The notes under the pieces: model-generated
Databases searched by the model: none
Seen by the model: the letters and a program-made list of their open reading frames with translations, nothing else
Told to the model about the DNA's origin: nothing
Shown: positions 21,601-27,109 of the stretch, piece after piece
Layout: every line of letters begins with the position of its first letter
Position numbering within the stretch: the stretch's first letter is position 1
Origin: Microbulbifer sp. GL-2
Lineage (GTDB): Bacteria; Pseudomonadota; Gammaproteobacteria; Pseudomonadales; Cellvibrionaceae
NCBI RefSeq assembly: GCF_007183175.1
Contig: NZ_AP019807.1
Location: 1,181,001-1,245,000 of the forward strand
Direction: 5' to 3'
DNA length: 64,000 nucleotides
Position numbers and translations under genes: made by a program

Positions 21601-24394
21601 TATCTGCATTATCAGACCCTTCCAGGCTGCCACCCGATACGCTGTCGATATTGCTGAAGGCGATTAAGTTGGTGGTAGCTTCTTTATCCGTGCCGGTCAG
21701 GGACACAATACTCTGTGCAGCAACACTGCCGCCGCCAGAACCTGCATCCACTGTATTCACACCAGTGAAGGCAATGTCATAACTGGTAACTGCGTTATCG
21801 CCATCGACGGTAAAACTGTCCGCGCTGCTGGTACCGGTTAGAACCGCAGTCACCGCGCTGGCGATAGCGTTGAAGGTCAGGTTGCCGGATTCGGCTGTTA
21901 CCTGGTTGTCAGCACCCGTCAGAGCCAGACCTGCGCTGTAAGCGCTGGCATCCAGGCTATCCGTACCGCCATTACCTTCAACAGAAGACATGCCGGAGAT
22001 GGTCATGTTGTAGATGGCAACGTCTGTGTCAGATTGCAGCACAAAGGCATCGTTACCACCCGTGCCGATCAGATCTGCATTAACTGCAGTCAGGAATTCT
22101 ACATTGCTGAAGGTGATGCCATTGTTCGTGGCTTGGTAATTGTTACCGGTTAAGGTCCAATCTTTATCATCAGCACCGGTGACAGTATCCTCACCGTCTT
22201 TTGTATCAATCGTAGTGCTGGATAAACTGCTGAAGCTAATGCCGTTAGCGGTCACGCTGGTGCCACTTGTCACCACCAAAGTATCTGCGCTATCAGAGCC
22301 TTCCAGACTGCCGCCTGTCACGCTACTGATATTACTGAAATCAATAGCACTGATTTTGGCTTCGTTATCAACTCCACTAAGGCTCGCAGTCGTATTGCTA
22401 ATGGCCGCAATGCTATTGTCACCTTCACCTAAATCGACTTCTTCAATACCCGTGAAGGAAATAGTGGCACTAGAATTATTAGCACCAGAAGGAGTGGTGA
22501 CGAGTGTAAACTCATTATCGTCGTCGATTGTTATTGCATCATCATTATCTGACAATATAAAAATATCAGTGCCACTTCCACCAGTGACAGTAGCTGTATT
22601 AGCCTTAATATCGCCCAGTGTATTAGTGGTATCAGATATCGTTCCGCTAAAAGGGTCGACCCCGACAGCGAGGTTAAATTCAACAACGTCGATGCTTCCA
22701 GCGTTGGTAAATGACCCTCCCGCCTGAATATCCAGAGCACCATTGTCGGCAGAAATTGTTACGCCATCAGCGATAGAAACATCGGCATATGACTGTAAGA
22801 AAAGAGTGGTAAAACCACCCCAATCTATGTCGTCAACGACACTGATACCATAGGAAAAAGCATCCGCATCATCACCGACACCTGGCTCCAAACCATCTCC
22901 ATTGTATGACCCCGAATCTGCATCCGTCACTTGGATAGTAACGTCGCTAGTGGCCAGAGCATCTACAAGGGCCCCAGTTGAAACACAATTGCTAGCATCA
23001 ATAGCACAACTACTGGTGATCTCCATCCAACCTGGGTCCAACAGCCAGAGGCCTGTCTCTCCATCCCCGTGACTCAGGGTGGAGACAAACATATTGTCTT
23101 CATCCAGATTCAGGTAAATCTTGCCGGAGGTTTCTACCAGGCCGCCATCACCGCCATCTTCCCCGGACTCGGCGAAAATCGTGCCGCCAAAATTGGTTGT
23201 GTCATCAGCCCAAACAATAACAGTGCCGCCATCGGCATCGCCAATACCACTGGCATCGATAGTGGCTTCTGCCGTAACCGTGGTGGTTTTGGCATTTCGA
23301 ATATCTTCGTTGCCCCCCTGGTAGTCACCGCCAATAAGGACCTCACCACCGGAGGTAGTACCGCGGGCATTAATATCCCCGCTGACAACCACTTCATCAC
23401 CTAAAATGTTAACTTCACCACCGCTGCCAGAGTCAGCCGCTACTGAAATATCTCCACTGTGCTCGGCAAAGTCACCCTCCAGCACTACCTCACCACCCAC
23501 ACTGCCGGATGCATCCAGAGTTCCACTATTCACAACTCCGGATCCCGAACCAAACAGACGGATCTTACCTCCGCTGGTATCAATACCATGAGCGGTTATT
23601 GTGCCTTCATTGTTCACTGCAGCAGTAAACAGGTCACCGGAAACGCTGGCTTCCATTAAAACCTGGGCACCGTCGATGGCCCCTTCGTTTAAAACAGCAC
23701 TATCGAGGCCGAGATCATTTTCCATAACCTCTTTAGTGACCTTGATGCCGATCATTCCATCGGCATCAAAAGTTAATAAGGCTTCATCCGCTGCTGCCAG
23801 GCTGACGAGTTCAGCACTGATCAAACCGGTAGAGGCGTTTGTAACCTGCTTACCAACCAGGACTGCGCTGGACGCATTGATCACACCTCGGTTAATAACA
23901 ACCCCAGAAGAACCCGACTCGCCTTTAAAGGCAAAATCACCATTCATAAAGTCTTCAGGACTCATATCGAGTCCGGATGCGGTTATCGCGCCGACATTAA
24001 CGGTGGCGGTTTCAGTAAAGAGAACCCCTCGCGGGTTTACCAAGATAACGTGGCCATTGGCCTCTATCGCGCCTTGGATCGTGGTGACATCCTGATCCAA
24101 AATCCGGTTAAGCACGATAGAGGAGGAGTCTGGCTGTAGGAATTGGACCAGTTCTTCTTTAGTTAAATTAAAAGAATCCCAATCGATTGATAGCAGGTCA
24201 GTAACCTGGTCGACCGTTGTCGTCGTGCCATTCACATCAATGGTGCCGCTACCACCGGTTACCGTTCCGCCTTCAGGCCCGGCGTGGGCCATAGGGCTGA
24301 TCAGCCCTGCAAACAGGCCTGCATAAGCAAAACTTGATACCTTAATGGCACTTGCTAATTTTCTTAACTCAAGCTTTTTGTTTTTGGCTTTCAT
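6680..24394 (-). CDS. Giant two-partner-secretion exoprotein (filamentous-haemagglutinin-type, TpsA)
   Basis: A single uninterrupted frame of 5904 codons. The extended signal peptide (KKLELRKLASAIKVSS..., cleaved near AHA38) precedes a TPS/haemagglutination-activity domain (about 40-290, with VLNRI and the NPRGV version of the NPNGI motif). A second beta-helix segment ends around residue 430 with GGDGGLVETSGK. Two cysteines in a C-x6-C spacing lie near residue 460. From about residue 600 to 5420 the chain consists of Asp/Gly/Ser/Thr-rich modules of about 153 residues with cores such as DAFVLQSDADV, GNGGTDSLDASAYS and GLALTGTDNQ. The C-terminal 480 residues are non-repetitive and carry no obvious anchor or toxin domain. 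AAGGTG precedes the ATG. By family it is exported by Sec, secreted through the TpsB encoded just upstream, and folds as a long fibre at the cell surface; an adhesin or contact-dependent role is inferred. The ligand is unknown. Confidence 0.9.
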   Translation of the reverse strand: MKAKNKKLELRKLASAIKVSSFAYAGLFAGLISPMAHAGPEGGTVTGGSGTIDVNGTTTTVDQVTDLLSIDWDSFNLTKEELVQFLQPDSSSIVLNRILDQDVTTIQGAIEANGHVILVNPRGVLFTETATVNVGAITASGLDMSPEDFMNGDFAFKGESGSSGVVINRGVINASSAVLVGKQVTNASTGLISAELVSLAAADEALLTFDADGMIGIKVTKEVMENDLGLDSAVLNEGAIDGAQVLMEASVSGDLFTAAVNNEGTITAHGIDTSGGKIRLFGSGSGVVNSGTLDASGSVGGEVVLEGDFAEHSGDISVAADSGSGGEVNILGDEVVVSGDINARGTTSGGEVLIGGDYQGGNEDIRNAKTTTVTAEATIDASGIGDADGGTVIVWADDTTNFGGTIFAESGEDGGDGGLVETSGKIYLNLDEDNMFVSTLSHGDGETGLWLLDPGWMEITSSCAIDASNCVSTGALVDALATSDVTIQVTDADSGSYNGDGLEPGVGDDADAFSYGISVVDDIDWGGFTTLFLQSYADVSIADGVTISADNGALDIQAGGSFTNAGSIDVVEFNLAVGVDPFSGTISDTTNTLGDIKANTATVTGGSGTDIFILSDNDDAITIDDDNEFTLVTTPSGANNSSATISFTGIEEVDLGEGDNSIAAISNTTASLSGVDNEAKISAIDFSNISSVTGGSLEGSDSADTLVVTSGTSVTANGISFSSLSSTTIDTKDGEDTVTGADDKDWTLTGNNYQATNNGITFSNVEFLTAVNADLIGTGGNDAFVLQSDTDVAIYNMTISGMSSVEGNGGTDSLDASAYSAGLALTGADNQVTAESGNLTFNAIASAVTAVLTGTSSADSFTVDGDNAVTSYDIAFTGVNTVDAGSGGGSVAAQSIVSLTGTDKEATTNLIAFSNIDSVSGGSLEGSDNADTFEVNSGTSVTANGISFSSLSSTTIDTKDGEDTVTGADGEDWTLTGNNYQATNNGITFSNVEFLTAVNADLIGTTGADAFVLQSDADVAIYNMTISGMSSVEGNGGTDSLDASAYSVGLALTGTDNQASAESGNLTFNAIASAVTAVLTGTSGADSFTVSGDNAASAYGVAFTGLNTIDAAGGTDSVTGASGADWALTGTNKEATSSNITFSAIETITVVNGDLVGTAGEDDFVLQADADVAVYEMTVSGMSAVDGNGGTDSLDASAYSAGLALTGTDNQVTAESGTLTFDGIVSAVTSALTGTSGADSFVVNGDNTVTSYDIAFTNVSTVDGDGDSDSVTGANGEDWTLTGTNYQATGSGMIFSNVEALTATNADLIGTTGNDAFVLQSDADVAIYNMTISGMSAVEGNGGTDSLDASTYSDGLALTGTDNQVTAESGSLTFNAIASAITATLTGTSSADSFTVDGDNEVTSYEIAFTGVNTVDAGSGGGNVVAQSIVSLTGTDKEATTNLIAFSNIDSVSGGSLEGSDNADTFEVNSGTAVTANGISFSSLSSTTIDTKDGEDTVTGADGEDWTLTGNSYEATNNGITFSNVETLAATNADLVGTTGADTFVLQSDADVEIYGMTISGMSAVEGNGGTDSLDASAYSDGLALTGTDNQVTAESGSLTFNAIASAVTATLTGTIGADSFAVDGDNAVTSYDIAFTGVSTVDAGNGVDSVTALSVVTLTGTDNQASTNSILFSKIDSVSEGSLQASSGNDSFEVTGANALTANEIAFSSISSVDALGGDDSVTGADGEDWTLTGNNYQATNNGITFSNVEFLTAVNADLIGTTGADAFVLQSDADVAIYNMTISGMSAVEGNGGTDSLDASAYSAGLALTGADNQVTAESGNLTFNAIASAVTAVLTGTSSADSFTVDGDNAVTSYDIAFTGVNTVDAGSGGGSVAAQSIVSLTGTDKEATTNLIAFSNIDSVSGGSLEGSDNADTFAVISGTAVTANGISFSSLSSTTIDTKDGEDTVTGADGEDWTLTGNNYQATNNGITFSNVETLTAVNADLIGTGGNDAFVLQSDADVAIYNMTISGMSAVEGNGGTDSLDASVYSAGLALTGTDNQVTAESGSLTFNDIASAVTAALTGTSGADNFTVSGDNAASAYGVAFTGLNTIDAAGGTDSVTGASGADWALTGTNKEATSSSITFSAVETITLVNGDLVGTAGEDDFVLQADADVAVYDMTVSGMSAVDGNGGTDSLDASAYSAGLALTGTDNQVTAESGTLTFDGIVSAVTSALTGTSGADSFVVNGDNAVTSYDIAFTNVSTVDGDGDTDSVTGANGEDWTLTGTNYQATGSDMTFSNVEALTATNADLIGTTGNDAFVLQSDADVAIYNMTISGMSSVEGNGGTDSLDASAYSAGLALTGTDNQVTAESGSLTFNSIASAVTATLTGTSSADSFTVDGDNAVTSYEIAFTGVNTVDAGSGGGSVAAQSVVTLTGTDNEATTNLIAFSNIDSVSGGSLEGSDNADTFVVTGSTSVTANDIRFSGFSGAIDAKDGTDSVTGASGEDWTLTGNNYEATNNGITFSNVETLAAISADLVGTTGADIFVLQSDADVEIYGMTISGMSAVEGNGGTDSLDASAYSDGLALTGTDNQVSAESGNLTFNDIASAVTAVLTGTSSADSFTVDGDNAVTSYDIAFTGVNTVDAGSGGGSVAAQSIVSLTGTDKEATTNLIAFSNIDSVSGGSLEGSDNADTFEVNSGTAVTANGISFSSLSSTTIDTKDGEDTVTGADGEDWTLTGNSYEATNSGITFSNVETLTAVNAALIGTGGNDAFVLQSDADVAIYNMTISGMSSVEGNGGTDSLDASTYSDGLALTGTDNQVSAESGNLTFNDIASAITATLTGTSSTDSFTVDGDNAVTSYDIAFTGVSTVDAGNGIDSVAALGVVTLTGTDNQLSTNSILFSNIDSVSGGSLEASSGNDSFEVTGANALTANAIAFSSISSVDALGGDDSVTGADGEDWTLTGNNYQATNNGITFSNVEFLTAVNADLIGTTGADAFVLQSDADVAIYNMTISGMSSVEGNGGTDSLDASAYSAGLALTGTDNQVSAESGSLTFNAIASAVTAVLTGTSGADSFTVSGDNAASAYGVAFTGLNTIDAAGGTDSVTGASGADWALTGTNKEATSSNITFSAIETITVVNGDLVGTAGEDDFVLQADADVAVYEMTVSGMSAVDGNGGTDSLDASAYSAGLALTGTDNQVTAESGTLTFDGIVSAVTSALTGTSGADSFVVNGDNAVTSYDIAFTNVSTVDGDGDTDSVTGANGEDWTLTGTNYQATGSDMTFSNVEALTATNADLIGTTGNDAFVLQSDADVAIYNMTISGMSSVEGNGGTDSLDASAYSAGLALTGTDNQVSAESGNLTFNDIASAVTAVLTGTSSADSFTVDGDNAVTSYDIAFTGVSTVDAGNGIDSVAALGVVTLTGTDNQVSTNSILFSNIDSVSGGSLEASSGNDSFEVTGANALTANAIAFSSISSVDALGGDDSVTGADGEDWTLTGNNYQATNNGITFSNVEFLTAVNADLIGTTGADAFVLQSDADVAIYNMTISGMSSVEGNGGTDSLDASAYSAGLALTGTDNQVSAESGNLTFNAIASAVTAVLTGTSGADSFTVSGDNAASAYGVAFTGLNTIDAAGGTDSVTGASGADWALTGTNKEATSSNITFSAIETITVVNGDLVGTAGEDDFVLQADADVAVYEMTVSGMSAVDGNGGTDSLDASAYSAGLALTGTDNQVTAESGTLTFDGIVSAVTSALTGTSGADSFVVNGDNAVTSYDIAFTNVSTVDGDGDTDSVTGANGEDWTLTGTNYQATGSDMTFSNVEALTATNADLIGTTGNDAFVLQSDADVAIYNMTISGMSSVEGNGGTDSLDASAYSDGLALTGTDNQVSAESGNLTFNAIASAITATLTGTSSADSFTVDGDNAVTSYEIAFTGVNTVDAENSTDSVTGADGANWTLTGTGNEAISSGITFSNIDIIAATNADLLGSTGADAFVLQSDADIEVYGLTISGISEVDGNGGTDSLDASAYSDGLALTGTDNQITAESGSLIFNDIASAVTSTLTGTSGADSFTVNGDNQVTSYEIAFTGVNTVDAGNGTDSVAALSVVTLTGIDNQASTNSILFNNIDTVSGGSLQASSGNDSFEVTGANALAANEIEFSSISSVDARGGDDSVTGADGEDWTLTGNNYQATNNGITFSSVEILTAVNADLIGTSGNDAFVLQSDADVAIYNMTISGMSSVEGNGGTDSLDASAYSAGLALTGTDNQVTAESGSLAFNAIASAVTAVLTGTSSADSFTVDGDNAVTSYDIAFTSVSTIDAGDNTDSVVGADGEDWALTGTNYEATGSDIVFSGVEVLTATNADLVGTSDADAFVLQSNADVEAYGMTVSGMSAVDGNGGDDSLDASAYSDGLALTGTNNQVTAESGNLIFHGIVSAVTSALTGSSSTDSFVVDGGNAVSSYSIAFTGVSTVDAANGTDSITGASGSDWTLTGNNKEVIGSGITFSDAETLVTVSANLVGTTGEDVFVLQSDADVEVYGMTVSGMSAVEGNGGDDSLDASAYSDGLTLTGTSKQVTAESGTLTFDGIVSAVTATLTATSGSDSFTVDSANAATVYDIAFTGLSTIDAGEGADSVTGASGADWTLTGNDYEATNSSITFSRVETITAVNADLMGTANADAFVLQSAGDIEVYGMTVSGMSAVDARGGDDSLDASAYSDGLTLTGSDGQVTAGSLAFSSIASAVTSSLTGTSGADSFTVDGNNAVSSYDIAFTGVSTLDADGGTDSVSGAGGADWTLSGTNNQAASSGITFSNVDSLTIVNADLVGTTSADAFVLQSGGDIEVYDMTISGMSAVDGNGGGDNLDASSYSDGLTLTGASNQVAAGSLTFDGIVSAVASILTGTSGADSITVDGNNAVTSYDIAFTGVSTIDAGTGTDSVTGADGEDWTLTGSDNQATGSGITFSNVDSLTTVNADLIGTTGADDFVLQSDADVEAYGITVSGMSSVEGNGGNDSLDASAYSDGLALTGTDNQVTAESGALIFNSIFSAVSSTLTATSGSDNFTVDSDNATTIYDIAFTGLSSIDAAGGADTVTGADGADWTLTGNDYEATNSGITFGSVETLIATNANLLGSSSADAFALQSTGDIEVYSMTVSGMSAVYGQGGNDSLDASAYSDGLTLTGTDNQVTAGSLTFDGIVSAVTSALTGTSGADSFTVDGDNAATSYDIAFTGLSTINALDGNDTATGADGADWSLTGADNKAVNSSITFSNIENLTAVNADLVATTGDDAFVLQSDADVEVYGMTVSAMSAVDGNGGDDSLDASAYSDGLSLTGTDNQVNAGSLSFYSISSAVTSILTNTHDSAQFELQGDQALETAGISFTGLEEVKTSGSNDTLVATDSADNFTLNSDGDISVAGIDFSGLEIVDGAGGSDTVSADGATWTSTSSGNSLVDGSVEAEVNGLTVYFENLELVEGAGSYIGQDIDGEYEFSALDTMTIGGVTFADLNSVAAGSGTDTVYGADIDAVWDINDSEHTVSSGGTSLTITGIESITAGSGADKFNLNGGELTGIDTGAGNDTVTFSGTVIDSIFLGAGNDLLTVETDVGQGVELAGGGGSDDFQYNLSGATWELYSTGNQVGNFSFAGFEYLDNASDSITVLTDLAFDFEDGGSRSESFNKNGAGLQFSDMRLGYDGEGDVYVTSSGTETIGGNLTADRAELVVAGDVDIETDVSVLAIATSGADINISVQATGDLVIDEIDAGRGTVSLASSSFGTLTAETYGDTHITASAVTLGTETELWTIIGEATNPLRMDVTNTLDIYSVSYYEPDFIGQIPTVTSTGDELQSVAGAQASQGLKSAVQNAVEDFSHVDPAIFSAVKPYSSGVDAVNSPEMRLKSGELLPSTVSTDDESAPGSEFDAVLDAGVNEVSDDIASAGG
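8140..22600 (-). repeat. Tandem array of about 26 modules of ~153 codons inside tpsA
   Basis: Counting the core DSLDAS and its variants on the minus strand gives 26 copies. The unit is about 460 bp. Copies nearest the C-terminus are more divergent (DARGGDDSLDAS, GQGGNDSLDAS), and those in the N-terminal half are nearly identical. Boundaries are approximate. Confidence 0.85.
12868..22100 (-). repeat. Higher-order repeats of 1593, 2952 and 2955 bp within the tpsA array
   Basis: Segments recur almost verbatim at fixed offsets. For example, the sequence at 13021 recurs at 14614 (+1593). The block at 15033 recurs at 17985 (+2952) and again at 20940 (+2955). All offsets are multiples of three, so the frame is kept. 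Four super-units are visible, each carrying one copy of a distinctive module with FVLQADADVAVY. This implies recent in-frame duplication by recombination. Confidence 0.85.
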
Positions 24395-24453
24395 ACCAGC
24401 ACCTTGCGAAGAGGAACCTTGCTACTTTTAGGTTTCCAGAAAACAATATTTGT

Positions 24454-26415
24454 TTAGTTATAAAAAACGGAGAAATCAGCGTAGACGGTGGGCTCGTCTT
24501 CACCAATTGCAATATTTGTTATCGAAGAACTCGACATAATTGGCCAAGCAACAGAAATTTTACTTGAGAATCTGTCACTCCAATTCATCTTAAAAAGCAT
24601 CCCGCCCCCAGAGAATCGAGCCCAGTCATCCTCCACAGTTTCCTCATAGTTATTCACATAGCCATACCCAACATCGGCAATCAATGCTACTTGGAAAATA
24701 TCATTTAAACGCTGATTAAACAGGATCGGATTCATGAATTCAGGGAAGTTGACATACCACTCTGCGGAAACAACTGCGCCCATATCTGCAGAAAAATCTC
24801 TTGCAGAGAAAGCACGCACACCATTGGCTCCACCCAGTGACAATTGCTCAAACCCAGGCAGGTTGCTTTCACTGTATTGGGCTCTTCCTTTTACTATCAG
24901 CCTTGAGTGGTCATCGGTAAAAGGCATGGGCAGGAAGATCAGGGAACTGGTGTTAATTGCCAACTTATTGAAGTCGTCCCCCCTACCCTCTTCAACCGTA
25001 TTTTGATGCTCACCGTACTGTACGGTAGCACTTAATATATTCAGCATTGAAAGGAAGCCATTAGAAAGACTATCCATATAAATACCAACTTCCCCGCCAT
25101 AAACGTGGTCACTGGTAAACTCGATAATACCTTCTAGGTCAGATTTTTTTTCTGTTAGGCCGAAGGAGCCTGTTAGATTAAAACCCCTGGAACGTCGAAA
25201 CTTATGATCCAAAGAAAGCGCGTAACTTGTATTTACGCCGGTAATTTCCAGCAAATTAATCACATCATTGTCATCTTCATCATTAGCAAGCTCGAACTCA
25301 TTATGGTCAGCTGATATTTCCAGTCGGGTACGGGGACCAAATAGGGGAAAACTATATCTAAATTGACCAAGATCAGACCCATAGTAACTGTCAGACCCTG
25401 GGTTTGACTTTAAGTACCCTAAAGTTAAAGCATCACCAAATCCAAGGGGGTTCAACCAGTCAACAGTCGCATAAACCCTTTCACTACCGGTATACAGAGA
25501 GCCGTGATTATCAGCTCTGAACGATGCACGCCAGGAATCCGTCTCTCGAACCTTTAAATTAAGCTTGGTTTCACCAGGGTTATCACCCGCACTAAAATAC
25601 CCGGTAACATTTAATCCTGGCAGATCATTAAGTAAATATAACCCTTCCTCGATATTCTCATGATTTACTAGGTGGCCACGCTGTTCATCGAAGGGTTCTG
25701 CCAGTTTTTCGTCTGAGTAATCTTCATTATCTTCTGCAACAACCTGCCCTAGAAGCCCCTCTTGTACGGTAAGAGTGACCATTCCATTTTCAACATCTTG
25801 AGCCGGTATTTGCACTTGAGCCAGGAAGAGTCCCTGGCGACGATAAAAGTTAGTGAGTTCCGCTGCTATATCTTCCAGATCCCCATAACTCAAACCACGC
25901 TCTTTATTCTGCTTCTCTATAACGCTGACAAGCTTTTTTAATTCTGCCGGACCCAGACCATTTGGATTAAACTGGGCATTCATATTACCTAGTAAAACTG
26001 CCAGCTCTTCCAGGTTTTCTACGGTATAACCGCTGGCGAGGATTTTGTCCTCTTTCATAAACTTCACGCGAAGTTCTTCGGCCATCTGTTCAATTTTTTC
26101 GCGCTCAATACCAAATTCTGGATATTCTTCCAGCCGATGGAATTGAAATTCCTTAACAGTAATACGCGGTCCCTGATTACGCTGGGAAATTTCTGGTATT
26201 TCAGTATTGAGGTTAGGATCTTCCGCTTCGAAAGTCCGTTGAAGATAATCTTTAGTTACATCCACCTCATTAATAGTGGGTGTATTTTGGTCAAATGCCT
26301 GCCTTACACGGCTGCGGAAGCTGGAATCCTCTTCCTGGGCACAAACTGGCAGTTGCATCAATAGGAAGCTGGCACCAATAAATAGCGCCAACCTGCTTTT
26401 TTCAAGCCCGAACAT
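24454..26415 (-). CDS. Two-partner secretion transporter TpsB (ShlB/FhaC/HecB family)
   Basis: Outer-membrane Omp85-superfamily transporter of 653 residues that recognises the TPS domain of TpsA in the periplasm and exports it. A signal peptide ends at VCA26. An unusually long N-terminal region of about 80 residues precedes the POTRA-type domains (ITVKEFQFHRL...; AQVQIPAQDVENGMVTLTVQEG). The C-terminal half is a 16-strand-type barrel containing GGANGVRAF, corresponding to the conserved VRGY/F motif in the loop that folds into the barrel, and ending in FYN. The ATG at 26413-26415 has GGGGGAG just upstream. tpsA follows after 59 bases, the usual B-then-A order, so the pair should be co-transcribed and end at the terminator near 6620. 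Confidence 0.93.
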   Translation of the reverse strand: MFGLEKSRLALFIGASFLLMQLPVCAQEEDSSFRSRVRQAFDQNTPTINEVDVTKDYLQRTFEAEDPNLNTEIPEISQRNQGPRITVKEFQFHRLEEYPEFGIEREKIEQMAEELRVKFMKEDKILASGYTVENLEELAVLLGNMNAQFNPNGLGPAELKKLVSVIEKQNKERGLSYGDLEDIAAELTNFYRRQGLFLAQVQIPAQDVENGMVTLTVQEGLLGQVVAEDNEDYSDEKLAEPFDEQRGHLVNHENIEEGLYLLNDLPGLNVTGYFSAGDNPGETKLNLKVRETDSWRASFRADNHGSLYTGSERVYATVDWLNPLGFGDALTLGYLKSNPGSDSYYGSDLGQFRYSFPLFGPRTRLEISADHNEFELANDEDDNDVINLLEITGVNTSYALSLDHKFRRSRGFNLTGSFGLTEKKSDLEGIIEFTSDHVYGGEVGIYMDSLSNGFLSMLNILSATVQYGEHQNTVEEGRGDDFNKLAINTSSLIFLPMPFTDDHSRLIVKGRAQYSESNLPGFEQLSLGGANGVRAFSARDFSADMGAVVSAEWYVNFPEFMNPILFNQRLNDIFQVALIADVGYGYVNNYEETVEDDWARFSGGGMLFKMNWSDRFSSKISVAWPIMSSSSITNIAIGEDEPTVYADFSVFYN

Positions 26416-26488
26416 AACTCCCCCAAGATAATTCTGTTTGTTATTCCGACCCTGAACTTCTTATTGGGAAGGGCCGGTTTTTAATTGT

Positions 26489-27109
26489 TCAATTTACATC
26501 CCTGACGATGCGAAACCCTGTAAACTCATCAGCTTGACCATTATGAAGTCGTTTAGTCGTAGCAAGACAACGGCTCATAGGGTCCAGACGGTTACCACCT
26601 AGCGCCAACAACTCATTATCAGTGCCTCGTGCCCACTCCTGGATATTGCCAACTGAATTCACCAGACCAAATCTATTAGGGGAGCCGGACTGTGCTGGAA
26701 CGAACTCTGCTCCTTTTTCAATCCCACCATATTTAAGATGGCAGTTTCTATCAGCCACTTCCTCCTGACCATTGGCACTGGCTGCAGCAAACCACTCTTG
26801 CTCTGTAGGTAAACGATAGACATAACCTGTTTCATCACTTAACCAACTTAGGTAAGCCTCAGCGTTCGCTAGTGTCAGGTTATTTGCGGGAAAATCTTCT
26901 GCACCGAACTCCGCTGAGGAGCACTGTTTGGTAATACCGCAGAACTGCTTGAGGTCTCGGTTACTGACCTCATATTTACCGATAGCCAGGGGTCTGCCAC
27001 TTACCCCTTTAATAACAACCATTGCTGGCCCCTTGGCGCCATCTGCAAGGCGATCACGGCAGCTAAACCGCCCCCCCTGCCACCACTGCCTGGTACCAGA
27101 TGCCCACAA
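26489..27109 (-). CDS. SUMF1/FGE-sulfatase-type domain protein, probably the detached C-terminus of the upstream kinase
   Basis: 206 codons if read from the ATG at 27109. The body matches the formylglycine-generating-enzyme fold: AIGKYEVSNRDLKQFC, RLPTEQEWFAAA, NRFGLVNSVGNIQEW, and the terminal FTGFRIVRDV. FGE-like domains fused to or next to Ser/Thr kinases are common, often non-catalytic, and thought to bind ligands. The first 37 residues (out to MVVIKG) read naturally as the continuation of the kinase: CRDRLADGAKGPAMVVI is a typical lead-in to this domain. The frame overlaps the kinase by 109 bases in another register, meeting it at a run of seven G (27071-27077). One extra G would fuse both into a single protein of about 860-870 residues. 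I therefore suspect a frameshift or slippage site rather than an independent gene. No ribosome site of quality precedes 27109. Confidence 0.7.
   Translation of the reverse strand: MWASGTRQWWQGGRFSCRDRLADGAKGPAMVVIKGVSGRPLAIGKYEVSNRDLKQFCGITKQCSSAEFGAEDFPANNLTLANAEAYLSWLSDETGYVYRLPTEQEWFAAASANGQEEVADRNCHLKYGGIEKGAEFVPAQSGSPNRFGLVNSVGNIQEWARGTDNELLALGGNRLDPMSRCLATTKRLHNGQADEFTGFRIVRDVN

Noticed and set aside
12803..21782. Many long plus-strand open frames (up to 267 codons) opposite tpsA, some repeated almost identically.
   Set aside because: They are antisense shadows of the repeat array. They recur only because the tpsA repeats recur, lack ribosome sites and resemble no protein family.
6680..24394. 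CRISPR-like reading of the regularly spaced repeats.
   Set aside because: Repeats are hundreds of bases long, in frame and coding; there are no short repeat-spacer units and no cas genes.
26328..26344. Sequence resembling the tRNA-Leu 3' end (CTCTTCCTGGGCAC), a possible attachment site.
   Set aside because: It has a mismatch, is short and lies inside the conserved tpsB coding region (signal peptide area), so coincidence is more likely.
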